A stretch of DNA of 64,000 bases from Gallionella sp. (GCA_003153155.1 PLWV01000030.1:783-64782), one strand, 5' to 3'. Positions 10,750 through 23,038 are shown, counted from the first letter of the stretch. Numbers and translations are program-made. The notes: a model not told the origin generated them from the sequence alone.

Positions 10750-11637
10750 TCAGACAGGGAATACGCCCGTCGAAAGATAGCGGTCGCCGCGATCGCACAC
10801 AATGAACGCAATCACTGCATTTTCGACTTGCTGTGAGATACGCAGCGCAACACTCAACGCACCGCCGGAAGAAATACCGCAGAAGATGCCTTCCTCGCGC
10901 GCCAAACGGCGCGTCATTTCTTCAGCGTCCGCTTGGTTCACATATTCCAGCCTGTCGATATCCTTGCCGTTGTAAATTTTCGGCAAATAGGCCTGCGGCC
11001 ATTTTCGAATACCGGGAATCTGTGCGCCCTCTTCCGGCTGCACGCCGATGATCTGAATGTTGGGTTTCTGTTCCTTGAAAAACCGCGAGCAACCCATGAT
11101 GGTACCGGTGGTGCCCATGCTGCTAATGAAATGCGTGAGCTTGCCATCCGTATCGCGCCAGATTTCCGGTGCAGTACCTTCATAGTGCGCCAGCGGATTA
11201 TCCGGATTGGCGAATTGATCGAGGATGATGCCTTTGCCTTCGGCACTCAGATTTTCCGCCGTATCGCGCGCCAGCTCCATGCTGCCTTCTTTCGCGGTCA
11301 GCACCAGTTCCGCGCCAAATGCACGCATGATCTGACGGCGCTCCACGCTTTGATTTTCCGGCATCACCAATATCATGCGGTAGCCGCGCATCGCCGCCGC
11401 CATGGCCAGCGCGATACCGGTGTTACCGCTGGTCGCTTCAATCAATGTATCGCCCGGCTTGATCTCGCCGCGCTGCTCGGCACGCGCAATCATGAAAAGC
11501 GCGGGTCTGTCCTTCACCGAACCGGCAGGATTATTGCCTTCCAACTTAGCCAACAGCACATTGCTGGTATTGCCTGGAATACGCTTCAAGCGCACCAGCG
11601 GGGTGTTGCCGACGAAATTTTCTAGGGATGGGTACAC
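10750..11637 (-). CDS. cysM: cysteine synthase B (O-acetylserine sulfhydrylase)
   Basis: A PLP enzyme making cysteine from O-acetylserine and sulfide or thiosulfate. It shows the PLP-lysine motif GNNPAGSVKDRPA (about 40), the asparagine loop EATSGNTGIALAMA and the C-terminal SSGGALSVALRISQQ. The track ORF extends to 11724 into hldD, but homology begins at VYPSLENFVGNTPLVRL, so the GTG at 11637 is preferred, 31 bp after hldD. About 295 residues is normal for CysM. It closes the envelope block as in related betaproteobacteria. A decayed relative of its C-terminus is found at 9130. Confidence 0.93.
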   Translation of the reverse strand: MYPSLENFVGNTPLVRLKRIPGNTSNVLLAKLEGNNPAGSVKDRPALFMIARAEQRGEIKPGDTLIEATSGNTGIALAMAAAMRGYRMILVMPENQSVERRQIMRAFGAELVLTAKEGSMELARDTAENLSAEGKGIILDQFANPDNPLAHYEGTAPEIWRDTDGKLTHFISSMGTTGTIMGCSRFFKEQKPNIQIIGVQPEEGAQIPGIRKWPQAYLPKIYNGKDIDRLEYVNQADAEEMTRRLAREEGIFCGISSGGALSVALRISQQVENAVIAFIVCDRGDRYLSTGVFPV

Positions 11638-11668
11638 GTATACTCTGTAATTAATCAAGCAACCGTAT

Positions 11669-12667
11669 CTATACCGCCATCTTAAGCATTTGCTCCACAT
11701 ACCTTGCCACACCTTGTTCCACATTCAGGAACGGTTCGGCATAGCCACTATTGCGCAGCGCGCTGATATCGGCTTGGGTGTAACTCTGATACTTGCCGCG
11801 CAGTTGCTCGGGGAACGGAATGTAACTGATCAGTCCCTGTTGTTGCATCTCGACGAGACCCAGCACAGGCTTGGACTCGGCAACGCGCAAGGTATTGATG
11901 GTCGCCACCGCCACGTCGTTGAAACTTTGCGCTTGTCCGGTGCCCAGATTGAAGATGCCGGATTTGTGCGGATTGTCCAGGAAATACATGTTCACTTTTA
12001 CCACGTCTTCAATCGAGACGAAGTCGCGCAGTTGTCCGCCGTTGGCGTAGCCGCCACAGCCTTCGAACAATTTGACCCGACCTTCGGCGCGATACTGGTT
12101 GAAGAAGTGATATGCAACCGAGGCCATGCGCCCCTTGTGCGCTTCGCGCGAACCGTACACGTTGAAGTAACGCAGCCCGACAATCTGCGCATTGCGCTTT
12201 TGCCAGCGGCGACGCACGATCTGGTCGAACAGAAATTTGGAATAGGCATACACGTTTAACGGGGCTTCGCATTCGCGGCTTTCCTTGAACACGCTGCCAC
12301 CACCGTACACCGATGCGGACGAGGCATACAGAAACGGCACTTCTTCATTCTGGCAGTAGTTCAGCAACTCCAGGGTGTATTGGTAGTTGTTCTCCATCAT
12401 GTAGCAGCCATCAGTTTCCATGGTGTCCGAACACGCGCCCTGATGCAGCACCGCGCTGATCAGCCCATCGAAAAAACCATCCTGCAATTTTTCCAGGAAG
12501 TCTTCTTTGTCGAGATAATCGGCGATTTCGCAATCCACCAGATTCTTGAACTTGTCAGCGTTCTTAAGATGGTCCACCGCGATGATGTTGTTCTCGCCGC
12601 GCTCATTGAGTGCTTTGACCAGGTTGGAACCGATAAATCCGGCCGCGCCGGTGATGATGTAATACAT
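11669..12667 (-). CDS. hldD: ADP-L-glycero-D-manno-heptose-6-epimerase
   Basis: 332 residues of the extended short-chain dehydrogenase family. The N-terminal [16 protein letters not shown] is the NADP-binding GxxGxxG fold; [13 protein letters not shown] carries the YxxxK catalytic pair, and [20 protein letters not shown] is diagnostic for HldD. It epimerises ADP-heptose for the inner core of LPS. It lies downstream of the heptose kinase gene in the same direction with a 91-bp gap; cysM follows. Confidence 0.97.
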   Translation of the reverse strand: MYYIITGAAGFIGSNLVKALNERGENNIIAVDHLKNADKFKNLVDCEIADYLDKEDFLEKLQDGFFDGLISAVLHQGACSDTMETDGCYMMENNYQYTLELLNYCQNEEVPFLYASSASVYGGGSVFKESRECEAPLNVYAYSKFLFDQIVRRRWQKRNAQIVGLRYFNVYGSREAHKGRMASVAYHFFNQYRAEGRVKLFEGCGGYANGGQLRDFVSIEDVVKVNMYFLDNPHKSGIFNLGTGQAQSFNDVAVATINTLRVAESKPVLGLVEMQQQGLISYIPFPEQLRGKYQSYTQADISALRNSGYAEPFLNVEQGVARYVEQMLKMAV

Positions 12668-12758
12668 AGCTATTCCTCTCTAAAATCTGACATGGCGGGT
12701 AACGATAAGGGATAAGAGTGAAGGGGTAATGGTAAAACCATAAGCCCCGCGCCACCCT

Positions 12759-13706
12759 TCAACCTTGCATATCCTGCACGATCTCATCGCGGCTGACCAC
12801 CGCCGTCCCCAGCTTGCCGACCACGATGCCCGCTGCACGATTGGCGATGCGCATGGCTTCGGGCAAATCCGCGCCGCTCGCCAACATCACCGCCAGCGTG
12901 GCAATCACGGTGTCGCCCGCACCGCTGACATCGAACACTTCACGGCTGTGGGTCGGTTCGTGCTGCACTTCGTTAGCGCGAAACAGACTCATGCCGTCTT
13001 CGCTGCGCGTGACCAGCAGCGCGTCGAGTTGTAATTCGGTGCGCAGTTTCTCTGCTTTTGTGCTGAGTTCGGCTTCGGTTTTCCAGCTGCCTGCCACTTC
13101 GCGAAACTCGCTGCGATTCGGTGTTAGCAAGGTTGCGCCGCGATAACGCGCGTAATCATCGCCCTTGGGATCGACCAACACCGGTTTGTCCGCAGCACGC
13201 GCCAGCCGAATCATTTCGGCAATATGCGTCAACCCCCCCTTGCCGTAGTCGGACAGGATCACTGCATCAGCCAGCGGCAACTGCACGCGAAAATCTTCAA
13301 GTGCGGCGTGCAGCACCTCGTGACTGGGCGGCGTTTCAAAATCAATGCGCAGCAACTGCTGGTGGCGCGCGATGGCGCGCAACTTGATGATGGTGGAAAT
13401 GGTGTTATCGCGATGCAGCAACGCAGTGAGGTTGCTGTGCTCATTGAGTAACTTTTCCAGGCAAGCACCCGCTTCGTCGTTTCCGACCACCGACAGCAGC
13501 GTAGCTTGCGCACCGAGTGCGGCGATGTTGCGCGCCACGTTGGCTGCGCCACCGGGGCGCTCTTCGACACGTTCGACTTTGAGCACCGGCACCGGGGCTT
13601 CCGGCGAGATGCGGTTAACATCGCCAAACCAGTAGCGATCCAGCATAACATCGCCGACCACTAATATTTTTGCTCCATCAAATTTTGGTAACGCGGTCAT
13701 AGCCAC
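12759..13706 (-). CDS. rfaE1: D-glycero-beta-D-manno-heptose-7-phosphate kinase (HldE1/RfaE1)
   Basis: 315 residues of the PfkB/ribokinase family. Motifs are GDVMLDRYWFGDVNRISPEA at the N-terminus, RPGGAANVARNIAALG, VDPKGDDYARYRG and the C-terminal catalytic VSGAGDTVIATLA. It makes heptose-1,7-bisphosphate for LPS core. Unlike E. coli HldE it stops before the nucleotidyltransferase domain, so the HldE2/HldC activity must be encoded elsewhere. It is 16 bp downstream of pyrF and upstream of hldD. Confidence 0.95.
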   Translation of the reverse strand: MAMTALPKFDGAKILVVGDVMLDRYWFGDVNRISPEAPVPVLKVERVEERPGGAANVARNIAALGAQATLLSVVGNDEAGACLEKLLNEHSNLTALLHRDNTISTIIKLRAIARHQQLLRIDFETPPSHEVLHAALEDFRVQLPLADAVILSDYGKGGLTHIAEMIRLARAADKPVLVDPKGDDYARYRGATLLTPNRSEFREVAGSWKTEAELSTKAEKLRTELQLDALLVTRSEDGMSLFRANEVQHEPTHSREVFDVSGAGDTVIATLAVMLASGADLPEAMRIANRAAGIVVGKLGTAVVSRDEIVQDMQG

Positions 13707-13722
13707 CCTGCGCTTTTCTGAT

Positions 13723-14445
13723 TCATCCCGGTTCTCCCCCGTTTTTCCGGCTCATACCAAGCTCCTGATTGATATCGAGCAAGGCCTGCAACGGATCCGC
13801 TGCTTGGGTGATCGGGCGACCGATCACCAGATAGCTGGAACCGGCTTGCATGGCAGCTTTCGGGCTCATCACCCGCGACTGGTCGTCGAGGCTGGCATGT
13901 GCAGGCCGGATGCCCGGTGTCACCAGGCAAAATTTATCGCCGCAATGTTTGCGCAACAGCGCGGCTTCCTGCGCTGAGCACACTACACCATCCAGGCCGC
14001 TGTCGCGCGCCAAAGTCGCCAAACGCAACACCATCTCGGCGGGTGTCGCGTTGATGCCAATTTCGGCGAGATCTTCCTGCGCCATGCTGGTGAGCATGGT
14101 CACGGCGATCAGCTTTGGACGCTGTGCACTGCTAACAATCGCCTCTCGCGCCGCCACCAGCATCTTGCGTCCACCCAGCGCATGCACGTTAATCATCCAC
14201 ACCCCCAAACTGGCGGCGGCTTTGCAGGCTTGCGCAGTGGTACTGGGAATATCGTGAAATTTCAGATCGAGAAAAACCTCAAAGCCGCGCTGCATGAGTT
14301 CTTCCAACAAGGCCGGGCCAGTGGCAGTGAATAGTTCCTTGCCTACTTTCAAGCGACACAACGATGGCTCCAGTCTGTCGGCCAACGCCAGCGCGGGCAC
14401 AGCATTCGGGTAATCCAACGCGATGATGATTTTTGGGTCGCTCAT
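13723..14445 (-). CDS. pyrF: orotidine 5'-phosphate decarboxylase
   Basis: 240 residues from the ATG at 14445, which overlaps the lapB stop (ATGA) as expected for coupled genes; the longer track ORF from 14544 runs into lapB. The enzyme decarboxylates OMP to UMP. Seen are [13 protein letters not shown], the catalytic [12 protein letters not shown] (about 60-70), VTPGIRP and the C-terminal [11 protein letters not shown] phosphate site. Confidence 0.96.
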   Translation of the reverse strand: MSDPKIIIALDYPNAVPALALADRLEPSLCRLKVGKELFTATGPALLEELMQRGFEVFLDLKFHDIPSTTAQACKAAASLGVWMINVHALGGRKMLVAAREAIVSSAQRPKLIAVTMLTSMAQEDLAEIGINATPAEMVLRLATLARDSGLDGVVCSAQEAALLRKHCGDKFCLVTPGIRPAHASLDDQSRVMSPKAAMQAGSSYLVIGRPITQAADPLQALLDINQELGMSRKNGGEPG

Positions 14446-15617
14446 AACGGCATTCCGGTTTCTTCGCCACGACGCGGGGAGTAGCTGCCCCAAGCCTGAC
14501 AGGCCGGGCAGTGCCAGTAGAACTGGCGCGCCTTGAAACCGCAATGGTCACACTGATACATGGCCAGATTGCGCGTACGTTTGTGGACCAAATCTTTCAC
14601 CAGTTCAATATCGGCGCGCATGCCCGCAGGCACTTCCAGCAATCGCGCTTCGAGCAATTTATCCAGGCCCAGCAAGGTCGGGTTGCGCTCCAAATCATCG
14701 CGCACCAATTGGTAGGCGGCAGCGGGGCCTTCGTTTTTCAGCACACCGGTGAACACCACATTCATCAAATCCAGCGAATGATATTTGCTCAAATATTCAC
14801 GCAACAGGGCGATGCCGTCTGCTTCACGATTCAGGCTCTGATAGGTACTCAACAGGCGTTCCGCAACCAGAGGCAAATATTGCGCATCCTGCGCTTCGAT
14901 GTTTTTCCAGAGGTTGATCGCCTCCTCGTGCTTGCCCTCGCTGAGGAGCAAATCACCCAACATCATGGTGGCACGTACCGCGTTTGGATCATCCTGCAAC
15001 GCCTGTTGCAAATGTTCGCGTGCCGCGACTGGATCGCCACCTGCAATTTCATCGCTCGCCAGTTCGCAATAGAAAAAAGCGGCCTGCTTGCTGTATGACT
15101 GCCCGGATACCGCCGCCAACCGTTGCGTCACCGCGATCGCCTTGAGCCAGTCATGTTCTTTTTGGAACAACTCCAGCAGGAATTCCAAAGACTGTTTGGC
15201 ATACGGGGTGCTTTCCAATTCTCTGAACAGACTCTCGGCACGATCCAGAATTCCGGCCTTCAGATAATCCTGAGCCAGTTCGAAGATCGCATGCTGGCGT
15301 TTGTCATCATCCAGATCGGCTCTGTCTACCAGGTTGTGGTGCATACGCAAAGCACGATCCACTTCGCCGCGACGGCGGAACAGACTGCCCAGCGCAAAGT
15401 GCAGCTCGACGGTTTGCGGATCGACCTTCACCACTTCAATGAAAGCTTCGATGGCCTTATCCTGTTGCTCATTGAGCAAGAAGTTCAGCCCCTGAAAATA
15501 CGAATGCGGCAGCACACTCGATTCCGAGAGCAAGTCTTTAATGTCGATGCGTGCGGCCAACCACCCCATTCCAAAAAACAAAGGGAAAATCAGCAGCATC
15601 CAGAGTTGAAATTCCAT
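14442..15617 (-). CDS. lapB: LPS assembly regulator LapB (YciM)
   Basis: 391 residues: one N-terminal membrane helix ([20 protein letters not shown]), about nine TPR-like repeats and a C-terminal rubredoxin-type metal site with CDHCGF and CPAC (about 355-372). LapB adapts LpxC to FtsH for degradation and so balances LPS against phospholipid. Order and overlap with lapA upstream and pyrF downstream (4 bp) match many proteobacteria, and hldE1/hldD follow, linking LPS control to core synthesis. Confidence 0.96.
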   Translation of the reverse strand: MEFQLWMLLIFPLFFGMGWLAARIDIKDLLSESSVLPHSYFQGLNFLLNEQQDKAIEAFIEVVKVDPQTVELHFALGSLFRRRGEVDRALRMHHNLVDRADLDDDKRQHAIFELAQDYLKAGILDRAESLFRELESTPYAKQSLEFLLELFQKEHDWLKAIAVTQRLAAVSGQSYSKQAAFFYCELASDEIAGGDPVAAREHLQQALQDDPNAVRATMMLGDLLLSEGKHEEAINLWKNIEAQDAQYLPLVAERLLSTYQSLNREADGIALLREYLSKYHSLDLMNVVFTGVLKNEGPAAAYQLVRDDLERNPTLLGLDKLLEARLLEVPAGMRADIELVKDLVHKRTRNLAMYQCDHCGFKARQFYWHCPACQAWGSYSPRRGEETGMPL

Positions 15618-15641
15618 AACTAAAAGTGTTTATCTAGGCGT

Positions 15642-15929
15642 TTATCTGGGCGCTTGTTGCGTTTCGCCGATACCGGCAAGTTTATTCTTGACCCGAATAT
15701 CGCGCTTCAGAACTGCGATTTCACGGCGTTGTTGCAGCACATTGGCGAACATCGCGAGCACGCCAACGGCCGCGCCAGCGGCAAAAAATATCAGCAGCAC
15801 AATCACCAGAGAAGACTGCCACTCGTAGCCGAAAAAATAGCGCAGTGTGATCGGCTGATCGTTTTTGACTGCAAAGCCAAGCAGCACGATGAACAGTACT
15901 ACCCGTAAAATCCAATTGAGATAACGCAT
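15642..15929 (-). CDS. lapA: LapA domain membrane protein
   Basis: 95 residues from the ATG at 15929, preceded by GGGGTG; the track ORF begins seven codons earlier. Two membrane helices (LNWILRVVLFIVLLGFAV and LVIVLLIFFAAGAAVGVLAM) flank the short QPITLRYFFGYEW segment, followed by a coiled basic tail. This is the DUF1049/LapA architecture, and its position before lapB confirms it. LapA works with LapB on the inner membrane. Confidence 0.93.
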   Translation of the reverse strand: MRYLNWILRVVLFIVLLGFAVKNDQPITLRYFFGYEWQSSLVIVLLIFFAAGAAVGVLAMFANVLQQRREIAVLKRDIRVKNKLAGIGETQQAPR

Positions 15930-15963
15930 GGCACACCCCGATAAAATCATTGCAACGATAGCA

Positions 15964-15998
15964 TAAAAAAAGGCGGCTATACCTTGCGATATGCCGCC
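15964..15998 (-). terminator. intrinsic terminator after ihfB
   Basis: On the minus strand GGCGGC, a 15-nt loop region and GCCGCC are followed by TTTTTTT. It lies between ihfB and lapA and would separate rpsA-ihfB from the lapA operon. Confidence 0.65.
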
Positions 15999-16029
15999 AA
16001 GAATTGAAAATCGCCTTTCTCGTTTGCTT

Positions 16030-16051
16030 CCTCTCCCGCAAGCGGGAGAGG
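16030..16051. repeat. REP-like palindrome CCTCTCCC/GGGAGAGG
   Basis: CCTCTCCC, loop GCAAGC, GGGAGAGG, followed by ATTGAGGTGAGGG. Related units occur at 27790, 26310 (inside kdsB) and 59700. This is a very common dispersed palindrome in proteobacterial genomes. Confidence 0.7.
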
Positions 16052-16075
16052 ATTGAGGTGAGGGCTAATTCCTAA

Positions 16076-16363
16076 TCAGGATTTCTTTTCGCAGACTCGC
16101 TCCCTGAGTTCCTTGCCTGCCTTGAAGTGCGGAACATACTTGGCCGGCACTTTCACTTTGTCGCCGGTCTTGGGATTGCGCCCCTGACGCGGCGGACGAT
16201 AATTCAGGCCAAAGCTGCCAAAACCGCGAATCTCGACACGTCCACCACGCGACAGCGTGGCAGACAAGGCATCCAGAATCACTTTAACGGCAAGCTCTGC
16301 ATCCTTGGCCAGCAGTTGCGGATGCAACTCGGTCAGCTTGGCTATCAAATCAGAACGAATCAT
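16076..16363 (-). CDS. ihfB: integration host factor subunit beta
   Basis: A 95-residue DNA-bending protein of the HU/IHF family with the beta-ribbon arm motif [20 protein letters not shown] and the core [19 protein letters not shown]. It pairs with IhfA and shapes promoters and recombination sites. It lies 16 bp downstream of rpsA, the standard rpsA-ihfB arrangement. Confidence 0.96.
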   Translation of the reverse strand: MIRSDLIAKLTELHPQLLAKDAELAVKVILDALSATLSRGGRVEIRGFGSFGLNYRPPRQGRNPKTGDKVKVPAKYVPHFKAGKELRERVCEKKS

Positions 16364-16379
16364 GTCGGGAACCTCAAAC

Positions 16380-18104
<1,725 letters not shown>

Positions 18105-18191
18105 CGGATACACCTAAAAAATTCCGCCCCGAACAAAGGTTCAGCACAGAGGTTAGTTAAAGTTCCCAAATGACGGAGAGTCAAACGGGGC

Positions 18192-20219
18192 CTAGCTTTT
18201 GGAGCCTTTCGCCGGGTAGCGTGCCAGCACTTCCTGAACTGCCTGCTCGATGTTCAGAGCCGTGGTATCCAGCAGACTTGCACCCGGTGCCTGTTGCAGA
18301 GGAGATGCGCTACGCTGAGTATCTCGCTCGTCGCGCACGCGTATATCCAGCAAAAGGGCGGCGATATTAGCACTGATTCCTTTTTCCATCAACTGCTTAT
18401 AACGGCGCTCGGCACGTGCCTCAGCGCTGGCGGTAAGAAAGATTTTCAACGCCGCGTCCGGGAACACCACAGAGGCCATGTCGCGCCCGTCTGCCACCAA
18501 TCCCGGAGCCCTGCGGAAAGCGTGTTGCTTGTTCAACAGCGCGGTACGAACCTTGGGCAAGGCTGCCACTTTGGAAGCCGCAGCAGCACATTGTTCGCCG
18601 CGCAACTCATCACCGACCAATTCGCCATCCAGCCAGATTTGCTCCCTCTCAAAACGTATCTCCATGCGTTCGGCCAATGACGCCAAACCCGCTTCGTCTG
18701 TCAGCGGAACACCATCGCGCTGCGCCGCCACCGCCAGCAGGCGGTACAGCGCGCCACTGTCGAGATAGTGATAGCCGAGCTTTGCTGCAACGAGTTGCGC
18801 TACCGTCCCCTTACCTGATGCCGAAGGACCATCGATCGCAATCACCGGCACGGCCTGCACCACCTCACGGAAACGCGCGAAATAATCCGGAAAAGTTTTG
18901 GCGACACACTGCGGATCGTTGATGCGCATTCCCTCCGCGCCGAAGGCGGCGAGCGAAAAACACATCGCCATGCGGTGGTCGTCGTAGGTATCTATGCCGG
19001 ATTGAGGATTGTGGATCGAGGATCGAGAAGCAGGCGGCGTGATACGAATAAAATCCGCGCCCTCCTCCACAGTCGCCCCGACCTTGCGCAACTCGGTCGC
19101 CATCGCCGCGATGCGGTCGGTTTCCTTGACGCGCCAACTGGCGATGTTGCGCAACGTGGTCGTACCCTCGGCAAACAACGCGACAACCGCCAGCGTCATC
19201 GCCGCATCTGGAATGTGATTGCAATCCAGATCGATTGCCTTGAGTCGCCCTGATTCCCCGCAAGGAGGAGGCCGGTGGGTACCCGATGCCTCCGGCATCA
19301 CCCTTCCGCACCCCGGCGCACGCGCCTCCATCCAGTTCGTACCCTGTTCGATCTGCGCACCCATCAACGCCAGCGCATCGGCGAAGCGCACATCGCCCTG
19401 AATACTGCCGCTGCCCACGCCTTCGATGCGCACCGGCCCGCCGCCGATTGCACCCGCCGCGAGAAAATACGACGCCGACGACGCATCGCCTTCCACATAG
19501 ATCACCCCCGGCGACTTATAACGGCTCCCCGCCGCCACCGTGAAACTGCGCCAACCATCCCGCCGCACCTGCACACCGAAGCGCGCCATCATCGCCAGCG
19601 TGATTTCGATGTAAGGTTTCGAGATCAACTCGCCAACCACTTCCACCGTGACCTCGCTATCCAACAGCGGCAAGGCCATCAGCAGCGCGGTAAGGAATTG
19701 GCTGGACACATCGCCGCGCACACTGACGCGACCTGCTCCACTCAACGTCGCCGGATGAATCTCTAGCGGCGGAAAACCTTCATTGTCCAGGTATTCGATG
19801 TTCGCGCCGAGTTCGCGCAACGCATCCACCAGATCGCCTATCGGCCGCTCATGCATGCGTGGTGCACCGGACAGTTTGTAGTCACCGCCGGACAACGCCA
19901 GTGCCGCCGTCAGCGGACGAAACGCGGTTCCGGCATTGCCCAAGAACAATTCTGCCTGCTTGACCGGAAAATTACCGCCACAGCCCTGCACACGGAACAC
20001 ATGCGACTCCAGTTTCTCCACACCGACACCCAGTGGGCGCAAGCCATCCAGCATGCGCTCGGTGTCGTCGGACAACAGCACATCGCGTATCTCAGTCGTG
20101 CCTTGCGCCAAGGCAGCGAGTAACAAAATGCGATTGGAAATGCTTTTCGAACCGGGCAGCGTGATCGTGCCGCGCGCACTGAGCAATGGAGGAAGATCAA
20201 GAAAATTTACGGATGTCAT
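18192..20219 (-). CDS. aroA-cmk: fused EPSP synthase (AroA) and cytidylate kinase (Cmk)
   Basis: A 675-residue fusion. Residues about 1-450 are AroA ([52 protein letters not shown]), making 5-enolpyruvylshikimate-3-phosphate. The rest is Cmk ([41 protein letters not shown]), phosphorylating CMP/dCMP. Such fusions are known in betaproteobacteria. AroA carries two short insertions of repeat origin: around [16 protein letters not shown] and around [10 protein letters not shown], the latter from a GAGGATTG-type repeat also found in the 16S-tRNA spacer. The ATG at 20219 is used because homology starts there; its Shine-Dalgarno match is weak. rpsA follows. Confidence 0.93.
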   Translation of the reverse strand: MTSVNFLDLPPLLSARGTITLPGSKSISNRILLLAALAQGTTEIRDVLLSDDTERMLDGLRPLGVGVEKLESHVFRVQGCGGNFPVKQAELFLGNAGTAFRPLTAALALSGGDYKLSGAPRMHERPIGDLVDALRELGANIEYLDNEGFPPLEIHPATLSGAGRVSVRGDVSSQFLTALLMALPLLDSEVTVEVVGELISKPYIEITLAMMARFGVQVRRDGWRSFTVAAGSRYKSPGVIYVEGDASSASYFLAAGAIGGGPVRIEGVGSGSIQGDVRFADALALMGAQIEQGTNWMEARAPGCGRVMPEASGTHRPPPCGESGRLKAIDLDCNHIPDAAMTLAVVALFAEGTTTLRNIASWRVKETDRIAAMATELRKVGATVEEGADFIRITPPASRSSIHNPQSGIDTYDDHRMAMCFSLAAFGAEGMRINDPQCVAKTFPDYFARFREVVQAVPVIAIDGPSASGKGTVAQLVAAKLGYHYLDSGALYRLLAVAAQRDGVPLTDEAGLASLAERMEIRFEREQIWLDGELVGDELRGEQCAAAASKVAALPKVRTALLNKQHAFRRAPGLVADGRDMASVVFPDAALKIFLTASAEARAERRYKQLMEKGISANIAALLLDIRVRDERDTQRSASPLQQAPGASLLDTTALNIEQAVQEVLARYPAKGSKS

Positions 20220-20362
20220 TACGATTAAACTGCATAGCAGATTTGCAAGGGCGCGATGATACCGCAAAGCAAAGACTAGCGATGGGATCGCTACGTTAAT
20301 ATAGACTCAGGCGAGGACGACGTGGCATGGTATTCGGCAAAAATCAGCTAGCTAAAAACAAT

Positions 20363-21544
20363 TCACTCTGGCCCCTTTAATTCAATAACCTCACCGTCAA
20401 TCACGCGACCAGGTGGCAGCAGTTCATAGCTACGCCCTTTCTTGCGCCTTGGTATATCGCCTATCTCATGCGCGAAATACAAGGCATAGCGCATCTGTTC
20501 CTGATTATATTGCGGGAAGTGTTTGTAAATCGTGCTTTGCAGCACGCCGGGTTGCGCGGTAACAATTGGCATTACGTGGTCAATAATGTCCCGATAAAGC
20601 GGGTCTTCGTTCGCGAATGATGTCATGAGCTGCTTGAAGCCTTCGCGCTGCTCATCCGTAACTGAAGTCCCAACCATTCCATAGGCAATCTTCTGGAGCA
20701 TCTGCCTTGCCTGATCGTAATCACCGTTTTGCCATGCTTGCTGAAGCATCGAGCATTGATCCAGCCAAATCGAATCGGTTTGGTCGATTTCACGGATTTG
20801 ATGTGCCGCAATTACCTTAGCTTCGATTTTGCGACGCATCTCAGGCATCATCTGCTCTACTTTCCGAGCTGCCTTATTCTCCGGATCAATTTTCAGCAAC
20901 TCTTTCAGGTTTTTTTCGAGCAAGGTCATCTCATAGAATTTGGTTGCCAGATCACTGGTGTTGTCGAAGCTCTCTATTGAGGTATTACACATTTGGATGT
21001 ATTGTTCCAACATTGGTGAGGTTGGCACTGGCTTGGGTTGTATTTCGCTTTTTCGCCCAGACCTGAATACCGCTGGAACCTTGGCGCTGCCGTCAACATT
21101 ATTTTTTGTTTTGTTGCCTATCTTCGCAAGTCTCGCCATTTTGCGTGCTTCACGCTGCCTAGATAGTTCACGCCTCTCCTTTATCAACTTTGTATAAATC
21201 TTGAGCGTTTGTTTATACATCGCCTGCTTTCCAGGCTTTCCCACAAAAACTTCCGGTTGATCCATGAACGAAAATTTCCTGGCCATTCTTGGCACCTCCT
21301 CCAAAAGCTTCTCGAATTCAAGCTCGGATTCTTCAAATCTCCCCGCTTGTTGCAATACTAAAGGCAATCTGCACCATGCTTCAATGCCGAAATTCACAGG
21401 AGATGTCCACATTCTTTCTTTCATTTCGCGCAAGGTATTGATAGCACCGTCCCAATCTCCAGCATCCTTGAGGGCAGTCGCTTTGCGGCTTAGAGCGGAA
21501 GTCTCATCATCTCTTGCAAAACCAAATCCACTTGTTGTTTCCAT
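20363..21544 (-). CDS. conserved-looking protein of unknown function
   Basis: I do not recognise this 393-residue protein. It has no signal peptide or membrane helix and is mostly helical and charged. The first 150 residues look TPR-like (GDWDGAINTLREMKERMW, LQQAGRFEESELEFEKLL), residues about 200-260 could be coiled, and a C-terminal segment (QSTIYKHFPQYNQEQMRYAL with IPRRKKGRSYEL) resembles a small winged-helix fold. It interrupts the otherwise conserved neighbourhood between aroA-cmk and xseA, so it may be acquired. Its Shine-Dalgarno sequence and start are tandemly duplicated (21545-21581). Confidence 0.6.
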   Translation of the reverse strand: METTSGFGFARDDETSALSRKATALKDAGDWDGAINTLREMKERMWTSPVNFGIEAWCRLPLVLQQAGRFEESELEFEKLLEEVPRMARKFSFMDQPEVFVGKPGKQAMYKQTLKIYTKLIKERRELSRQREARKMARLAKIGNKTKNNVDGSAKVPAVFRSGRKSEIQPKPVPTSPMLEQYIQMCNTSIESFDNTSDLATKFYEMTLLEKNLKELLKIDPENKAARKVEQMMPEMRRKIEAKVIAAHQIREIDQTDSIWLDQCSMLQQAWQNGDYDQARQMLQKIAYGMVGTSVTDEQREGFKQLMTSFANEDPLYRDIIDHVMPIVTAQPGVLQSTIYKHFPQYNQEQMRYALYFAHEIGDIPRRKKGRSYELLPPGRVIDGEVIELKGPE

Positions 21545-21581
21545 GCCATCCTCCTAAAGACATGCCATCCTCCTAAAGAGA
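21541..21581 (-). repeat. tandem duplication of Shine-Dalgarno and start codon
   Basis: On the minus strand TCTTTAGGAGGATGGCATG occurs twice in a row with a 19-bp period. Each unit has a perfect AGGAGG and an ATG. The downstream ATG opens the 393-residue ORF; the upstream ATG opens only a short alternative frame. Confidence 0.85.
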
Positions 21582-21691
21582 AGAACTCTAAAACAACCCT
21601 TGCTGCCTGTCATTCACTATCCGCCGCCTCGGCCACATCCATGCCGCTATTTAAAAAAAGATAAAGGGGCTAGGCTGAATTGTTTTTCATC

Positions 21692-23038
21692 TCATTCCCC
21701 ACTCCGTTCTTTCACTTCAGTCCGCGCCCACCCCTTGGCAAAGGTAATGCGCAACTCAGCACCAACCGTCACCTGCCCCGCATCCGACACCACGCTGCCG
21801 CTTGCGTCTTGCACCATGCTATAGCCGCGCGCCAGTACTTTGGTCGGGTCAAGCAAGATTAAATGTTGCGCAGTGTTGTCCACTCGCCCGATTCGCTGTG
21901 CCTGTGCTGCGTGCATCGCCTTGATAAGACGATCCGCGAGATTGGCCTGCCGGTCTTGCATACGGGCAAAGTCGATGCTCGCGACGCGCAATCGTTGCGC
22001 CAGCGATTGCCATTGCCAATATTGATGCTGTTTGCGATAGGCAAAGGCGCGCAGCATGCGTTGTTGCAGTTGGTCTAATTGTTGAGTCTGGCGCTGCAAC
22101 TGTTGCGCGGGGTGCACCAGCCTGCGCTGTAGGTAATCAACCGCCTGCATCGCGTTCTGCATACGGTTGCGCTGCGCGCGTTGCAGGTGCTGCGCCTGGT
22201 CGCGCAAACCCCTGAGCAGGGCATGGCGATCCGGCACGACGCGTTGCGCCGCTGCGGTGGGAGTCGGGGCGCGTTCGTCGGCGACGAAATCGGCGATGGT
22301 GAAATCGGTCTCGTGCCCGACCCCGCTGACGATGGGGATTTCACTGGCGGCGATCGCGCGCGCCACGACTTCTTCATTGAACGCCCACAGGTCTTCGATG
22401 CTGCCGCCACCTCTACACACGATCAGCACATCGCATTCCGCGCGCCGGTTGGCGAGCTGGATGGCGAGCGCGATCTTCTCCGCGCTGCCGGTGCCCTGCA
22501 CCGGCGTGGGATACAGCACCACCGGTACGCTCGGCAGGCGGAGTCTTAGAGTAGTGAGCACATCGCGCAATGCGGCGGCCTGCGGTGAGGTGATGATACC
22601 GATGCTTTTGGGGAAGACGGGCAAGGCACGTTTGCGCTCGGCGGCGAACAAGCCCTGGCTTTCCAGCAATTGTTTCAGCCTGGCGAATTGTTCATACAGT
22701 ATTCCCAGCCCGGCCGGACGTATCTGCTCGACGGTCAACTGAAAATCGCCGCGCTGTTCGTATAAAGTAGCGACCGCTAATACTTCGACCTGCTGCCCAT
22801 TGCTGATCGGCTCACTTAACAACTGGTTCTTATGCCGGAACATCACACAACGAACCTGCGCTTGATCGTCCTTAAGTGAAAAATAAAAATGGCCGGAAGC
22901 GGCCTTCACCAAATTAGAAATTTCTCCGCGCACCCATAACAAAGGGACGTTGCTTTCCAGCAACTGCTTGATTGCAAAGTTGAGTTCCGCGACTCGAAAA
23001 ACGCGCGTTTTTTCTTCAAAAAATAGATCGAAAGACAT
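21692..23038 (-). CDS. xseA: exodeoxyribonuclease VII large subunit
   Basis: 448 residues from the ATG at 23038; the track ORF starts ten codons earlier, but MSFDLFFEEKTRVFRVAELN matches the family start. An N-terminal OB fold (about 10-110), a catalytic domain with IGIITSPQAAALRDVL, VLYPTPVQG, CRGGGSIEDLWAFNEE and SGVGHETDFTIADFVADERA, and a long coiled helical region before a C-terminal barrel are seen. It degrades single-stranded DNA with XseB in repair. It is divergent from exbB. Confidence 0.96.
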   Translation of the reverse strand: MSFDLFFEEKTRVFRVAELNFAIKQLLESNVPLLWVRGEISNLVKAASGHFYFSLKDDQAQVRCVMFRHKNQLLSEPISNGQQVEVLAVATLYEQRGDFQLTVEQIRPAGLGILYEQFARLKQLLESQGLFAAERKRALPVFPKSIGIITSPQAAALRDVLTTLRLRLPSVPVVLYPTPVQGTGSAEKIALAIQLANRRAECDVLIVCRGGGSIEDLWAFNEEVVARAIAASEIPIVSGVGHETDFTIADFVADERAPTPTAAAQRVVPDRHALLRGLRDQAQHLQRAQRNRMQNAMQAVDYLQRRLVHPAQQLQRQTQQLDQLQQRMLRAFAYRKQHQYWQWQSLAQRLRVASIDFARMQDRQANLADRLIKAMHAAQAQRIGRVDNTAQHLILLDPTKVLARGYSMVQDASGSVVSDAGQVTVGAELRITFAKGWARTEVKERSGE

